From Variovorax sp. EL159 (GTDB taxonomy: Bacteria; Pseudomonadota; Gammaproteobacteria; Burkholderiales; Burkholderiaceae_C): DNA of 64,000 nt. The DNA is taken from positions 558,001-622,000 of the forward strand of contig NZ_FMUJ01000004.1 in NCBI RefSeq assembly GCF_900100965.1, in the 5' to 3' direction. The translations under genes were made by a program, and so were the position numbers. A model generated the notes under the pieces. The model searched no databases and was not told the DNA's origin. It saw only the letters and a program-made list of their open reading frames with translations. Below, piece after piece: positions 34,974-42,331 of the stretch; within the stretch, counting starts at the first letter, position 1; the number at the start of each line of letters is the position of its first letter.

Positions 34974-35918
34974 TCATACGACGCCGCCGTGCTGGATGGC
35001 ATTGAGCATCAATCGGACCTTTTCCGAGTCGCCTCCAACAGCGAACGCTGCGGGCGTCTGGCCGTCGAGCAGCTCATGAGGTTTGTCCAGCCAGGTTCGG
35101 GCCTCTGCGCCAAAGACCTGGGTAGCGAGATCCAACAAGTCTTGTGGAAGACCATCCGACTCAAGCCGCCCCTGCGAGTGCAGCGGCCATGCCAGGTGCG
35201 AGCCCATGTCGACCCCGAAGGCACGGAAAGGCGCCGCGGCGGTCATCAGGCCCTCGCCGAGATAGTCGATGTTCTGATGGTGGTGGCCATGGACCACCAG
35301 TTCGACGCCAAGCTTTTCGGCGAGCTCGTTGATCACCTGCCAGCCGTGCGGGTGAACCGCCGGCGCCTCGTGCGTCACCAGAATGTCGGCAGATGGGTGC
35401 CTGAGCAGCTGTTGGTAGTCGGCCGGGAAGATGGAGGACCGGTGCTTGCGGGAGATGCCGTCGCGCCACCGTTCCTCGCGCTTCATGGTGCGGCGCATGG
35501 CGTCGCTCGACTGGAAGGCGGCCTTCTCGATCGGCTGCCGCGGATCCCAGATCTTGCTGCGAAAGATCCCGCCCAGGGCTGCGACCTTGTACCCGGCGAT
35601 CTCGACGATGCGCCCGTGCAGGTTGCGGTCGGCGAGCTCTGATCCCCACAGGTTATCGTAGTCGGCATCGGAGTCCGTGTCGTGGTTCCCGTGGATGAAC
35701 CAGATCTCGGTGAGATCCAGGATCGGCCTTAGCTCGACGTGCAGAGGCCGGCGCGCCTGGATGTCGCCTAGCAGCACGGTCGCCTCTGGCCGAAGGCGCT
35801 CGACCGCGGCGATCACCGGATCGAGATCGCCGTGCGGGTCGCCGAAGAACATGAGCTTGGGCTTCGACTGGTTGTACTCGGATCGCGCATGGAGGTCCGA
35901 CGAGAAGAGCGAGTTCAT
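34974..35918 (-). CDS. Metallophosphoesterase 2 fused to a MbcA/ParS-like C-terminal domain
   Basis: A 314-residue protein started at MNSLFSSDLHARSEY, giving the usual spacing to the first motif FFGDPHGD; LLGDIQ, GNHDTD, THEAPA and GHHHQN complete a calcineurin-like site. After the catalytic domain the last ~60 residues read ARTWLDKPHELL, GQTPAAFAVGG and VRLMLNAIQHGGVV, the order seen in the MbcA/ParS/Xre (DUF2384) toxin-binding domain. It is not a close paralogue of the other two phosphoesterases. The fused domain suggests binding to a partner protein or a ParS-type regulatory role. Confidence 0.78.
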   Translation of the reverse strand: MNSLFSSDLHARSEYNQSKPKLMFFGDPHGDLDPVIAAVERLRPEATVLLGDIQARRPLHVELRPILDLTEIWFIHGNHDTDSDADYDNLWGSELADRNLHGRIVEIAGYKVAALGGIFRSKIWDPRQPIEKAAFQSSDAMRRTMKREERWRDGISRKHRSSIFPADYQQLLRHPSADILVTHEAPAVHPHGWQVINELAEKLGVELVVHGHHHQNIDYLGEGLMTAAAPFRAFGVDMGSHLAWPLHSQGRLESDGLPQDLLDLATQVFGAEARTWLDKPHELLDGQTPAAFAVGGDSEKVRLMLNAIQHGGVV

Positions 35919-35937
35919 TTCATATGCCGATGGCGAT

Positions 35938-36444
35938 TCATCGTTCAGCCGCGAACCGCAGGAAGTGCGAGCGCAGCTCCTGGAAGCTGTCCTGGTCGAA
36001 TGCCTGTTTGGGATCGGTGAGCACGAGCCGCGCGAAGCCCGCTTCAAAGCTCTCAGGCCAATCGTCGAGCGCGACCCACTCTGCGACACGGCGGCCATTC
36101 CCATCGAGCCAGGCCTGGATTTCCAACTGGCGACGGTAGTGGACGGTCGCATTGGGGTCGATCTGCGGTGTCGCGCCGATGATCCTATGCCGAATGTCAG
36201 CACTGAAGTAGCGCTGCAGCTGCTCGATGCTTTCGGCCAGCCGCCAATCCGAGGAAATGACGACATCGACAGACTCGAATTCCCGAAGGAGCGCTTCCAG
36301 CCGCGGCAAATGGCTGAAAAACCTGCTGCTGAACGAGTAGTCCACGCCGACAGGATGAAGAACACCATCGATATCTAGGAACAGCAGTTCGCTGGAGTCC
36401 CCTGTGCGGCCAAGGGCATCATGGCGCGACGTCGCTTCCGCCAT
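35938..36444 (-). CDS. HAD-family phosphatase 2
   Basis: A 168-residue protein if started at Met of MAEATSRHD (36444); the frame also opens at 36474, where the upstream gene's stop overlaps by four bases (ATGA), and that longer start is also plausible. Motif I is FLDIDGVLHP, motif II VISSDW, motif IV WVALDD. Closely similar to HAD phosphatase 1, so the HAD-phosphoesterase unit appears to have been duplicated. 19 bases separate it from phosphoesterase 2. Confidence 0.82.
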   Translation of the reverse strand: MAEATSRHDALGRTGDSSELLFLDIDGVLHPVGVDYSFSSRFFSHLPRLEALLREFESVDVVISSDWRLAESIEQLQRYFSADIRHRIIGATPQIDPNATVHYRRQLEIQAWLDGNGRRVAEWVALDDWPESFEAGFARLVLTDPKQAFDQDSFQELRSHFLRFAAER

Positions 36445-36470
36445 GGATAGATGGCAAGTGCAAGACGTCG

Positions 36471-36686
36471 TCATCCAACAAACCCCGCTTGGAAGGACTC
36501 AAGGAGATTGAGCACATCGGCAACTCGCCCCTCGGCTACCAGCGACCCGGCGGTCCTGTTGTCAAACGGCGCGAGTGGCTCGTTCCTGTACCAGAGGATG
36601 GCCGCCTCGGGGTCCGCGCCCGAGACCACAGTCGCGGCAGCCAACACTTGCTGGATCGTGCGGGTAGATGGCTGGATGTCACTCAT
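36471..36686 (-). CDS. Small MbcA/ParS-like (DUF2384-type) protein
   Basis: A 71-residue protein starting MSDIQPSTRTIQQVL; its C-terminal half ILWYRNEPLAPFDNRTAG, LVAEGRVADVLNLLESFQAG fits the antitoxin Xre/MbcA/ParS toxin-binding domain (W-x-x-x-P-L-x-x-F-x-x-x-T-A). It lacks the HTH of full Xre antitoxins. ATGA overlaps tie it to the genes on both sides (36474 and 36683-36686). No RES/ParT-type toxin is nearby, so a partner within the operon, such as phosphoesterase 2 that carries a similar domain, is possible. Confidence 0.68.
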   Translation of the reverse strand: MSDIQPSTRTIQQVLAAATVVSGADPEAAILWYRNEPLAPFDNRTAGSLVAEGRVADVLNLLESFQAGFVG

Positions 36687-37516
36687 AGCTCGACCACAAG
36701 CTCGGGGTTGAACTGCTTGTTCTCCTGGTCGCGGCCATGCCGCAAGTACCCCCGGGGGTTGCACACCACCCGGCAGTTGCCGGCTTCGTAGTCGAGGCTC
36801 GCGTGGACGTGGCCGTGAACCCAGAGCGAGGGCACATCGAAGAAGAAGCTTGGGAGCTCGCTCACAAAGGATGCGGACAGCCAGTCGGACTGGTAGTGCG
36901 GCGCGAGAGAATTCCGATGCGGGGCGTGGTGGGTCACGACCACAGTCGGGCCGTCGAAGGGCTCGGCCAACTTCTGGGCCAGCCAGGCGCGGTCACTCTG
37001 ATGGAGCGTTCGCGTGTCTTCGGGTAGCAGGCGGCGCTTTTTTGACTTGGCTGATGCCGCGGGTGCGTCGGAGGACTCCTGCACCTCGGCCCATCGGATC
37101 GATGAGTAGTCGTTGAGATGGACTTTGGCCGCCTTCATGGCCAGCTCGGTGTCTACCAGCAACCCCGTCTTGGTCTGGATCGGCAGTTCGAAGTCCGTCC
37201 ACAGCGTGCAACCCAAAAACCGGACGTCGGCGATCACAGCCTCGCCGGGCGCCAGGAGGTGCACGTTGCACGATCTCGCGGTGAGCGCCATTTCCTTGAG
37301 CGAGGTCTGCAGAATGCCCTCAAAGAATTCGTGATTGCCCGGGACAAAAATGATCGGGACCGTCCCTCCGAAGTTCTCCGCCTGCCGGGCCCAGCGCAAG
37401 GCCCTGGAGCCGGGCACGGAGATGTCCCCGGCAAGGATCACGACGTCGTAGTCGACCTTCGGGACGAGAAAGGTGCCGTACTCGAGGTGAAGGTCTGAAA
37501 GGATGAGCAGCTTCAC
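36683..37516 (-). CDS. Calcineurin-like metallophosphoesterase 3
   Basis: A 277-residue protein with SDLHLEYG, AGDISVPG, GNHEFFEG, THHAPH and GHVHASLD. It is a clear paralogue of metallophosphoesterase 1, with FLGCTLWTDF and NPRGY conserved; a Lys/Arg-rich insert (SAKSKKRRLL) is unique to this copy. Overlaps the small MbcA-like gene by four bases. Gene order in the transcript is membrane protein, phosphoesterase 3, MbcA-like, HAD 2, phosphoesterase 2, HAD 1, phosphoesterase 1. Confidence 0.88.
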   Translation of the reverse strand: MKLLILSDLHLEYGTFLVPKVDYDVVILAGDISVPGSRALRWARQAENFGGTVPIIFVPGNHEFFEGILQTSLKEMALTARSCNVHLLAPGEAVIADVRFLGCTLWTDFELPIQTKTGLLVDTELAMKAAKVHLNDYSSIRWAEVQESSDAPAASAKSKKRRLLPEDTRTLHQSDRAWLAQKLAEPFDGPTVVVTHHAPHRNSLAPHYQSDWLSASFVSELPSFFFDVPSLWVHGHVHASLDYEAGNCRVVCNPRGYLRHGRDQENKQFNPELVVEL

Positions 37517-37546
37517 ATCGGTAGGCCCATTTCTTCAGTAGCGCAT

Positions 37547-37987
37547 TCAAGGCATCAAGATCGAGAGCTTGGCGTTCCATGCCTCGCCATCGGACCTGGA
37601 GGGCACGGCGACCCGGATCGTCGGGCGATCGAAGTCACTGGTCTCGAAGAGGAAGTGCACATGCTGAAAGCGAAACCCCGGATTCCCGGGATATTCGGTC
37701 CACTTGAGCTGCCATGTCCGGAAGTAGTCGAAATCGACCGTCCGGGCTTTCTTTCCCCGACTGATGATGCAGGCCTTGCGGGCATCCGTATCGAACAGGA
37801 TGCAGGTTCCGTCCCAATCGCCCAGCATGCGCCGGGGATCGACCGGGAAGAAGCTCGCGCTCGATGCTTGGCCTTGTTCCTGGAGCATCTGCTCGCGCCC
37901 GGCCTGGATCGAGCGAGGCGAGGCGATCCAGGCCCAGTAGAAGAGCGCCAGTGCGATGGCGAGCATCGCCAGGAGCGGGAGTGTCAC
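37547..37987 (-). CDS. Single-span membrane protein of unknown function
   Basis: A 146-residue protein begun at GTG 37987, which has GGAGA seven bases upstream; a TTG at 38008 is in frame but less well placed. One N-terminal membrane segment (LPLLAMLAIALALFYWAW) is followed by a soluble domain rich in aromatic residues: WDGTCILFDTDARKA, DYFRTWQLKW, FQHVHFLFET. I recognise no family. It is 30 bases upstream of the phosphoesterase genes in the same orientation and may be the first gene of that operon, placing part of the system at the membrane. Confidence 0.6.
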   Translation of the reverse strand: MTLPLLAMLAIALALFYWAWIASPRSIQAGREQMLQEQGQASSASFFPVDPRRMLGDWDGTCILFDTDARKACIISRGKKARTVDFDYFRTWQLKWTEYPGNPGFRFQHVHFLFETSDFDRPTIRVAVPSRSDGEAWNAKLSILMP

Positions 37988-38323
37988 GAGCGAGTCTCCT
38001 GATGCCAACGTGAATGAGTGCTTTCTCTCAACGGCAAGCCGGTGGTGTCCTGAAGTGGTGGTTCAAAGCGCGGCGTATCTCGTCGAAAACTTGATCGGTC
38101 GTCCGGCATAGCTAAATCACCAAGATCTGCGATCCTGTTATCGATGGGAGGCTGTGTCGGCTCTGCTTTCATTCGTCGTCCTGTGTAGTGCCAGCTGTAA
38201 AAAGACGCGGACTTCGCCGGGAGCCGCGATGAGTCGAGGCGCTTCAGCGTGAGATCTGAAGAATAGTCGAATTTCCACTATTTCAAAACGAACTTCAGGG
38301 TGCGGGCCACAAGGAAGTGGCTC
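37988..38323. other. 336-base divergent intergenic region
   Basis: No supported gene on either strand. It separates the minus-strand membrane-protein/phosphoesterase operon from the plus-strand XRE gene and should hold promoters for both. The right end has the AATAGT inverted repeat listed separately. Confidence 0.45.
38262..38282. promoter_or_regulatory. Inverted repeat AATAGT-N9-ACTATT upstream of the XRE gene
   Basis: Perfect 6-base arms 42 bases before the ATG at 38324, in an AT-rich stretch. XRE regulators commonly bind such repeats at their own promoter, so this is a candidate autoregulatory operator. Confidence 0.45.
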
Positions 38324-38605
38324 ATGCAGAAGACGATTTACAGCCGGCAAAGTAAGCTGGTGACGACTCTCTTACGAGAGTTCAGGCAAGCGAGGGAAAT
38401 GACCCAGGAGGAACTGGCCAAGAAACTTGGCATAACCCAAAGTGACCTCAGCAAAGTTGAGCGGGGAGCTCGGCGCATCGACTTTGTTGAACTGAGGCAT
38501 TGGGCAGCCGCAGTGGGTATTGATATGGGACTTTTCGTCGCCGAGTTTGAGGCGAGGCTTGAAGCCGCGTCTGTGGCAGCGCAGGTGCCCAGGCGCAATC
38601 ACTAG
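38324..38605 (+). CDS. XRE-family helix-turn-helix regulator
   Basis: A 93-residue Cro/CI-type HTH protein: LLREFRQAREMTQEELAKKL, ITQSDLSKVERGARRI, then VELRHWAAAVGIDMGLFVAE. Start at MQKTIYSRQ has AAGGAAG seven bases upstream. It lies divergent from the phosphatase operon and at the right edge of the accessory island, and is the natural candidate regulator of that operon. Confidence 0.85.
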   Translation: MQKTIYSRQSKLVTTLLREFRQAREMTQEELAKKLGITQSDLSKVERGARRIDFVELRHWAAAVGIDMGLFVAEFEARLEAASVAAQVPRRNH

Positions 38606-38935
38606 TGCGTTGACCACGCTCAGTCGAGGCAGAGCGTGGGGCGCCCCGCGATGGGCGCCGGAATACTGCTCTAGTTGAAGGAATGACTTGATTTCATGCG
38701 CAGTCTCCGGTGCTGGCTTCGCTGGCAATGCGTGAGAATTTTTCCTTCAATGTGAGTGTCTACTGTGGCATTCGCGCCGAATTTTCCACAGAATTTTTTG
38801 ACACTCTGTTATTCCGCGTTTTTGCTCGAATTCTCGATTTTTCACACTCTGTTGGGAAATTTGACACTCTGTTAGGAGCCTATAAAACCCCGCTCGTGCC
38901 GGGTCACACATGCTTGCGCATAATTGACGCAAGCT
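38606..38935. other. 330-base gap with direct repeats, oxyR leader
   Basis: No gene seen. The right half carries three copies of a 13-base repeat (listed separately) and ends at the oxyR start. The left part is ordinary sequence. This gap is also where the accessory island gives way to core genes. Confidence 0.45.
38798..38873. repeat. Three direct repeats of TTGACACTCTGTT upstream of oxyR
   Basis: Copies at 38798-38810 and 38861-38873 are identical; the one at 38841-38853 differs by one base (TTCACACTCTGTT). Each is preceded by a T-rich run. Start-to-start distances are 43 and 20 bases. They could be binding sites for a regulator of oxyR or ends of a lost element; TTGACA in the last copy might also serve as a -35, though TATAAA follows only 14 bases later. 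Confidence 0.6.
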
Positions 38936-39901
38936 ATGACTCTCACCGAACTCAAATACATCGTCGCAGTAGCCCGCGAACGGCACTTCGGCAAGGCGGC
39001 CGAGGCCTGCTACGTCTCCCAACCGACCCTCTCGGTGGCCATCAAGAAACTCGAGGACGAGCTCGAGGTCAAGCTCTTCGAGCGCAGCGCCGGCGAAGTG
39101 ACCGTCACGCCGCTCGGCGAGCAGATCGTGCAGCAGGCGCAAAGCGTGCTCGACCAGGCCGCCAGCATCAAGGAAATCGCCAAGCGCGGCAAAGACCCGC
39201 TGGCCGGCCCGCTCAATCTGGGCGTTATCTACACCATCGGGCCGTACCTGCTGCCCGACCTGGTACGCCAGGTGATCGCGCGTACACCGCAGATGCCGCT
39301 GGTGCTGCAGGAGAACTTCACCGCCAAGCTGCTCGAGATGCTGCGCGCCGGCGAGATCGACTGCGCCATCATGGCCGAGCCCTTTCCCGACACGGGCCTT
39401 GCGATGGCGCCGCTGTACGACGAGCCCTTCATGGCGGCGCTGCCGACCAAACACAAGTTTGCCGACCGCGAATCGATCACCTCCGAAGAGCTGCAGAACG
39501 AAACGATGCTGCTGCTGGGCACGGGCCATTGCTTTCGCGACCATGTGCTCGAGGTGTGCCCCGAGTTCGCGCGCTTCTCCAGCAATGCCGAAGGCATCCG
39601 CAAGAGCTTCGAGGGCTCGTCGCTCGAAACCATCAAGCACATGGTGGCCTCGGGCATGGGCGTGACGCTGGTGCCGCGCCTGTCGGTGCCGGCCGAGGCG
39701 CTCAAGCCCAAGGTCAAGGGCCGCAAGGAGCCCGAGCAGATGGTGCGCTACCTGCCGGTGCGCGATGCGCACGACCGCGATCCGCCCACGCGCCGCGTGG
39801 TGCTCGCATGGCGCCGCACCTTCACGCGCTATGAAGCCATTGCCGCGCTGCGCAACGCGATCTATGCGTGCGAGCTGCCGGGCGTCAAGCGTCTCTCATA
39901 G
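38936..39901 (+). CDS. oxyR: Peroxide-sensing regulator OxyR
   Basis: A 321-residue LysR-family protein with the HTH ERHFGKAAEACYVSQPTLSV and the OxyR redox motif GTGHCFRDHVLEVC, holding the sensing cysteine and the second cysteine nine residues on. It would switch on catalase/Dps/peroxidase genes when oxidised by hydrogen peroxide. Start at 38936 gives MTLTELKYIVAV, the usual OxyR N-terminus. The next gene, 135 bases downstream, is a Dps homologue, a classical OxyR target. Confidence 0.95.
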   Translation: MTLTELKYIVAVARERHFGKAAEACYVSQPTLSVAIKKLEDELEVKLFERSAGEVTVTPLGEQIVQQAQSVLDQAASIKEIAKRGKDPLAGPLNLGVIYTIGPYLLPDLVRQVIARTPQMPLVLQENFTAKLLEMLRAGEIDCAIMAEPFPDTGLAMAPLYDEPFMAALPTKHKFADRESITSEELQNETMLLLGTGHCFRDHVLEVCPEFARFSSNAEGIRKSFEGSSLETIKHMVASGMGVTLVPRLSVPAEALKPKVKGRKEPEQMVRYLPVRDAHDRDPPTRRVVLAWRRTFTRYEAIAALRNAIYACELPGVKRLS

Positions 39902-39971
39902 AGATTCGAGGAATTGGCCTACGCGGCGGCTGTTTTGAATCGCTCATCGCTGGGATAGAGTGAGGCTGTTG

Positions 39972-39992
39972 CGAAGCCGCAGCGCGGCTTCG
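39972..39992 (+). promoter_or_regulatory. Hairpin in the leader of the Dps gene
   Basis: CGAAGCCGC (39972-39980) pairs perfectly with GCGGCTTCG (39984-39992) across a three-base loop, 45 bases before the ATG. No T run follows directly, so it is not a clear terminator of oxyR; it may be a structured 5' leader. ATAG-N7-CTGT just upstream (39955 area) is a weak OxyR half-site resemblance. Confidence 0.45.
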
Positions 39993-40036
39993 AGAATCAC
40001 TCGTTCACATCCCAACTTGAAGAAAGAGTTCTCGCC

Positions 40037-40612
40037 ATGGCCAAAGCCTCGAAGAAATCGTCGCCCGCTTCCTCCGCCGGCAAGGTGCCCAAGAAGGGCC
40101 GCGCCGTGGTCGCGCAGGAGTCGGGCAGCCGCAACGCGCCGATCATCAACATCGGCATCGAACGCCAGGACCGCGCGGCCATTGCCGAAGGCCTGAGCCG
40201 CGTGCTGGCCGACACGTACACGCTGTACCTCACCACGCACAACTTCCACTGGAACGTGACGGGCCCGCACTTCAACTCGCTGCACGCGATGTTCATGGGC
40301 CAGTACACCGAGCTGTGGAACTCCACCGACGTGCTCGCGGAACGCATCCGCGCCCTTGGCCACTACGCGCCAGGCTCGTACGCCGAGTTCAGCAAGATCG
40401 CCACCGTGCCCGACGTGCCGCAAACACCGCCCAAGGCCATGGACATGGTGCGCATCCTGGTGAAGGGCCACGAGACCGTGTCGCGCATCGCACGCGAATT
40501 CATCCCCGTGGCCGAAGAAGCCGGCGACGATCCGACGGCCGACATGCTGACCGCGCGTTGCACCGTGCACGACCAGACCGCCTGGATGCTGCGTTCGCTG
40601 CTGGAAGACTGA
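40037..40612 (+). CDS. dps: Dps-family DNA-protection / ferritin-like protein
   Basis: A 191-residue ferritin-fold protein with a Lys/Arg-rich tail of about 30 residues (DNA binding) before the four-helix bundle; THNFHWNVTGPHF and STDVLAERIRALG give the His, Asp and Glu ferroxidase ligands between subunits. It sequesters iron with peroxide and coats DNA under stress. Longer than E. coli Dps (167) because of the basic tail. Follows oxyR in the same orientation. Confidence 0.93.
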   Translation: MAKASKKSSPASSAGKVPKKGRAVVAQESGSRNAPIINIGIERQDRAAIAEGLSRVLADTYTLYLTTHNFHWNVTGPHFNSLHAMFMGQYTELWNSTDVLAERIRALGHYAPGSYAEFSKIATVPDVPQTPPKAMDMVRILVKGHETVSRIAREFIPVAEEAGDDPTADMLTARCTVHDQTAWMLRSLLED

Positions 40613-40641
40613 GCGCACCCCGGCGTCTTCGCGAAACCCCA

Positions 40642-40669
40642 AGAGCGGCACAATGGCCGCTCTTTTTTT
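40642..40669 (+). terminator. Rho-independent terminator after dps
   Basis: AGAGCGGC (40642-40649) pairs with GCCGCTCT (40656-40663), loop of six bases, followed by a run of seven T. It lies 30 bases after the dps stop and makes the ATG at 40653 an unlikely start for ubiA. Confidence 0.85.
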
Positions 40670-40691
40670 GCCCGCCCGTTCGGCCACCCGC

Positions 40692-41552
40692 ATGCTTGCC
40701 CGTCGTTTTGCGCTCTACCTCGACCTGATCCGCTGGAACCGCCCCGCCGGCTGGCTGCTGCTGTTGTGGCCCACGCTGGGTGCGCTCTGGTTCGCCGCCG
40801 ACGGCTGGCCGGGCTTGCACCTGGTCGTGGTGTTCACGCTCGGTACCTTCCTGATGCGCAGCGCGGGCTGCTGCGTGAACGATGTGGCCGACCGCGATTT
40901 CGACCGCCACGTGAAGCGCACCGCCCAGCGCCCCGTGACCAGCGGTGCGATGTCGGTCAAGGAAGCGCTGGGCCTCGGCGTGGTGCTGGCGCTGGTGTCT
41001 TTCGGGCTCGTGCTCACCACCAACCGCACGACGGTGCTGTGGTCGTTCGCGGCGCTGGCGATCACGCTGATCTATCCCTTCGCCAAGCGCTTCGTGTCGA
41101 TCCCGCAGGCGGTGCTGGGCATCGCCTTCAGCTTCGGCATTCCGATGGCATTCGCGGCCGTGCAGTCGACGGTGCCGTGGTTTGCCTGGCTGCTGCTCGC
41201 GGGCAACCTGTTCTGGGTGCTGGCCTACGACACCGAATACGCGATGGTCGACCGCGACGACGACCTCAAGATCGGCATGAAGACCTCGGCCATCACCTTC
41301 GGCCGTTTCGATGTGGCGGCGGTGATGCTGAGCTACGCGATCTTCCTGGCGGTCTGGATCTGGGCCGGCAGCAGCCGTTCTCTAGGCGCGCTGTTCTACG
41401 CGGGCATCGCCGCAGCTGTGGCGCAGGCGTTCTGGCATTGGCGCCTGATCCGCGAGCGCACGCGCGAGGGTTGCTTCAAGGCCTTCCGCGAGAACCACTG
41501 GCTGGGCTTCGCGGTGTTCGTCGGCATCGTGGCCGGCTACGCGATTCGCTAG
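40692..41552 (+). CDS. ubiA: 4-hydroxybenzoate octaprenyltransferase UbiA
   Basis: A 286-residue integral-membrane prenyltransferase with about nine hydrophobic helices. NDVADRDFDRHVKRT is the first Mg-diphosphate Asp motif, and DTEYAMVDRDDDLKIG the second. It prenylates 4-hydroxybenzoate in ubiquinone synthesis. Start at 40692 (MLARRFALYL) is preferred to ATG 40653, which falls inside the dps terminator. The neighbouring TetR gene is convergent, 10 bases away. Confidence 0.93.
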   Translation: MLARRFALYLDLIRWNRPAGWLLLLWPTLGALWFAADGWPGLHLVVVFTLGTFLMRSAGCCVNDVADRDFDRHVKRTAQRPVTSGAMSVKEALGLGVVLALVSFGLVLTTNRTTVLWSFAALAITLIYPFAKRFVSIPQAVLGIAFSFGIPMAFAAVQSTVPWFAWLLLAGNLFWVLAYDTEYAMVDRDDDLKIGMKTSAITFGRFDVAAVMLSYAIFLAVWIWAGSSRSLGALFYAGIAAAVAQAFWHWRLIRERTREGCFKAFRENHWLGFAVFVGIVAGYAIR

Positions 41553-41562
41553 CCGCTAGCCG

Positions 41563-42183
41563 CTAGCCGCGCGGCTGCGCCTGCAGCCGCTCGAGTTCGT
41601 CGAGCACGAGCTGGCGCTGCAGCTTCGTCGGCATGGCGCGCGGCCGCAGCGCGTAGGTGGCGCCGATGCCTTCCACCAGTGCGATCAGCCGGGACATGGC
41701 AAAGGCAAGGTCGGTTTTCGCGGGGATCTGCCCGTCGGCCTGCAGCTGCACGAGCTCTCGCATCATGTCGTCTTCGTACACGCGGTAGTGGCGCTGCTGC
41801 ATCTTCGCGATGACGGGTGAACGCAGCGCTTCGCTCTGCAGCACGATCGAGAGCTTCCAGCCGAAGGCGGTGTGGGGCTTGAGCGGCAGGCATGACAGCA
41901 GCATGCGTTCGAGCCGCCGGCCGGCCGGCGCGCGCTCGATGGCGGCACGGTAGTCATCGAACAGGCCGCGATAAAGGCGTTCGATCATCTCTTCCAGGAT
42001 CGCTTCCTTCGTGGGGAAGTGGTGCATCACGATGCCCGTGGTGAACCCGATCTCGCCGGCGATGGAGCGGATCGTGACCGCGGCCAGCCCGCCCGTGGCG
42101 GCCATGCGCCAGGCGGCGTGGACGATGGCTTCGCGCCTGTCGGCCTGTGGCTTCGGTGCCTGTGCTTCTGTTGTCTTTCCCAA
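41563..42183 (-). CDS. TetR-family transcriptional regulator
   Basis: A 206-residue TetR protein: HTH at about 20-65 (IVHAAWRMAATGGLAAVTIR, IAGEIGFTTGIVMHHFPTKE) and a helical ligand domain, with a shape like BetI/FadR-type TetRs. Divergent from the MaoC/ligase/MFS operon; two palindromes in between are its likely operators. A CoA-linked or acid ligand is a reasonable guess from the target genes. Confidence 0.92.
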   Translation of the reverse strand: MGKTTEAQAPKPQADRREAIVHAAWRMAATGGLAAVTIRSIAGEIGFTTGIVMHHFPTKEAILEEMIERLYRGLFDDYRAAIERAPAGRRLERMLLSCLPLKPHTAFGWKLSIVLQSEALRSPVIAKMQQRHYRVYEDDMMRELVQLQADGQIPAKTDLAFAMSRLIALVEGIGATYALRPRAMPTKLQRQLVLDELERLQAQPRG

Positions 42184-42252
42184 GGTAACGCTCTCCGGTG
42201 TGCGACGACTCTACAGGAGGATGGCGGTCTGTCGAATCCCTATTGCGCATCC

Positions 42253-42270
42253 ACATAACGCTTGTTATAT
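42253..42270. promoter_or_regulatory. TetR operator candidate 1 (ACATAAC-GCTT-GTTATAT)
   Basis: Palindrome with ATAAC/GTTAT arms around a four-base centre, nearly identical to the second copy 28 bases downstream. Situated between the divergent TetR and MaoC genes where the promoters must lie. Confidence 0.75.
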
Positions 42271-42280
42271 TTTATCGAAA

Positions 42281-42298
42281 ACATAACAAGTGTTATGT
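42281..42298. promoter_or_regulatory. TetR operator candidate 2 (ACATAAC-AAGT-GTTATGT)
   Basis: Perfect 7-base arms, four-base centre. Same design as copy 1 and typical in length for a TetR dimer site. Lies about 33 bases before the MaoC start. Confidence 0.8.
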
Positions 42299-42331
42299 GA
42301 ACGCCGAAAAACCGAAGGAGACGAAGACCCC

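Noticed and set aside
23464..38900. Prophage or integrative element
   Set aside because: No integrase, capsid, portal, terminase, relaxase or attachment repeats found; only an IS21 fragment.
38747..39772. Minus-strand frame of 341 codons opposite oxyR
   Set aside because: OxyR on the plus strand is complete with redox motif; the antisense frame has no recognisable domain.
40653..40691. Upstream ATG as start of ubiA
   Set aside because: It lies inside the stem and loop of the dps terminator; the ATG at 40692 gives the usual UbiA N-terminus.
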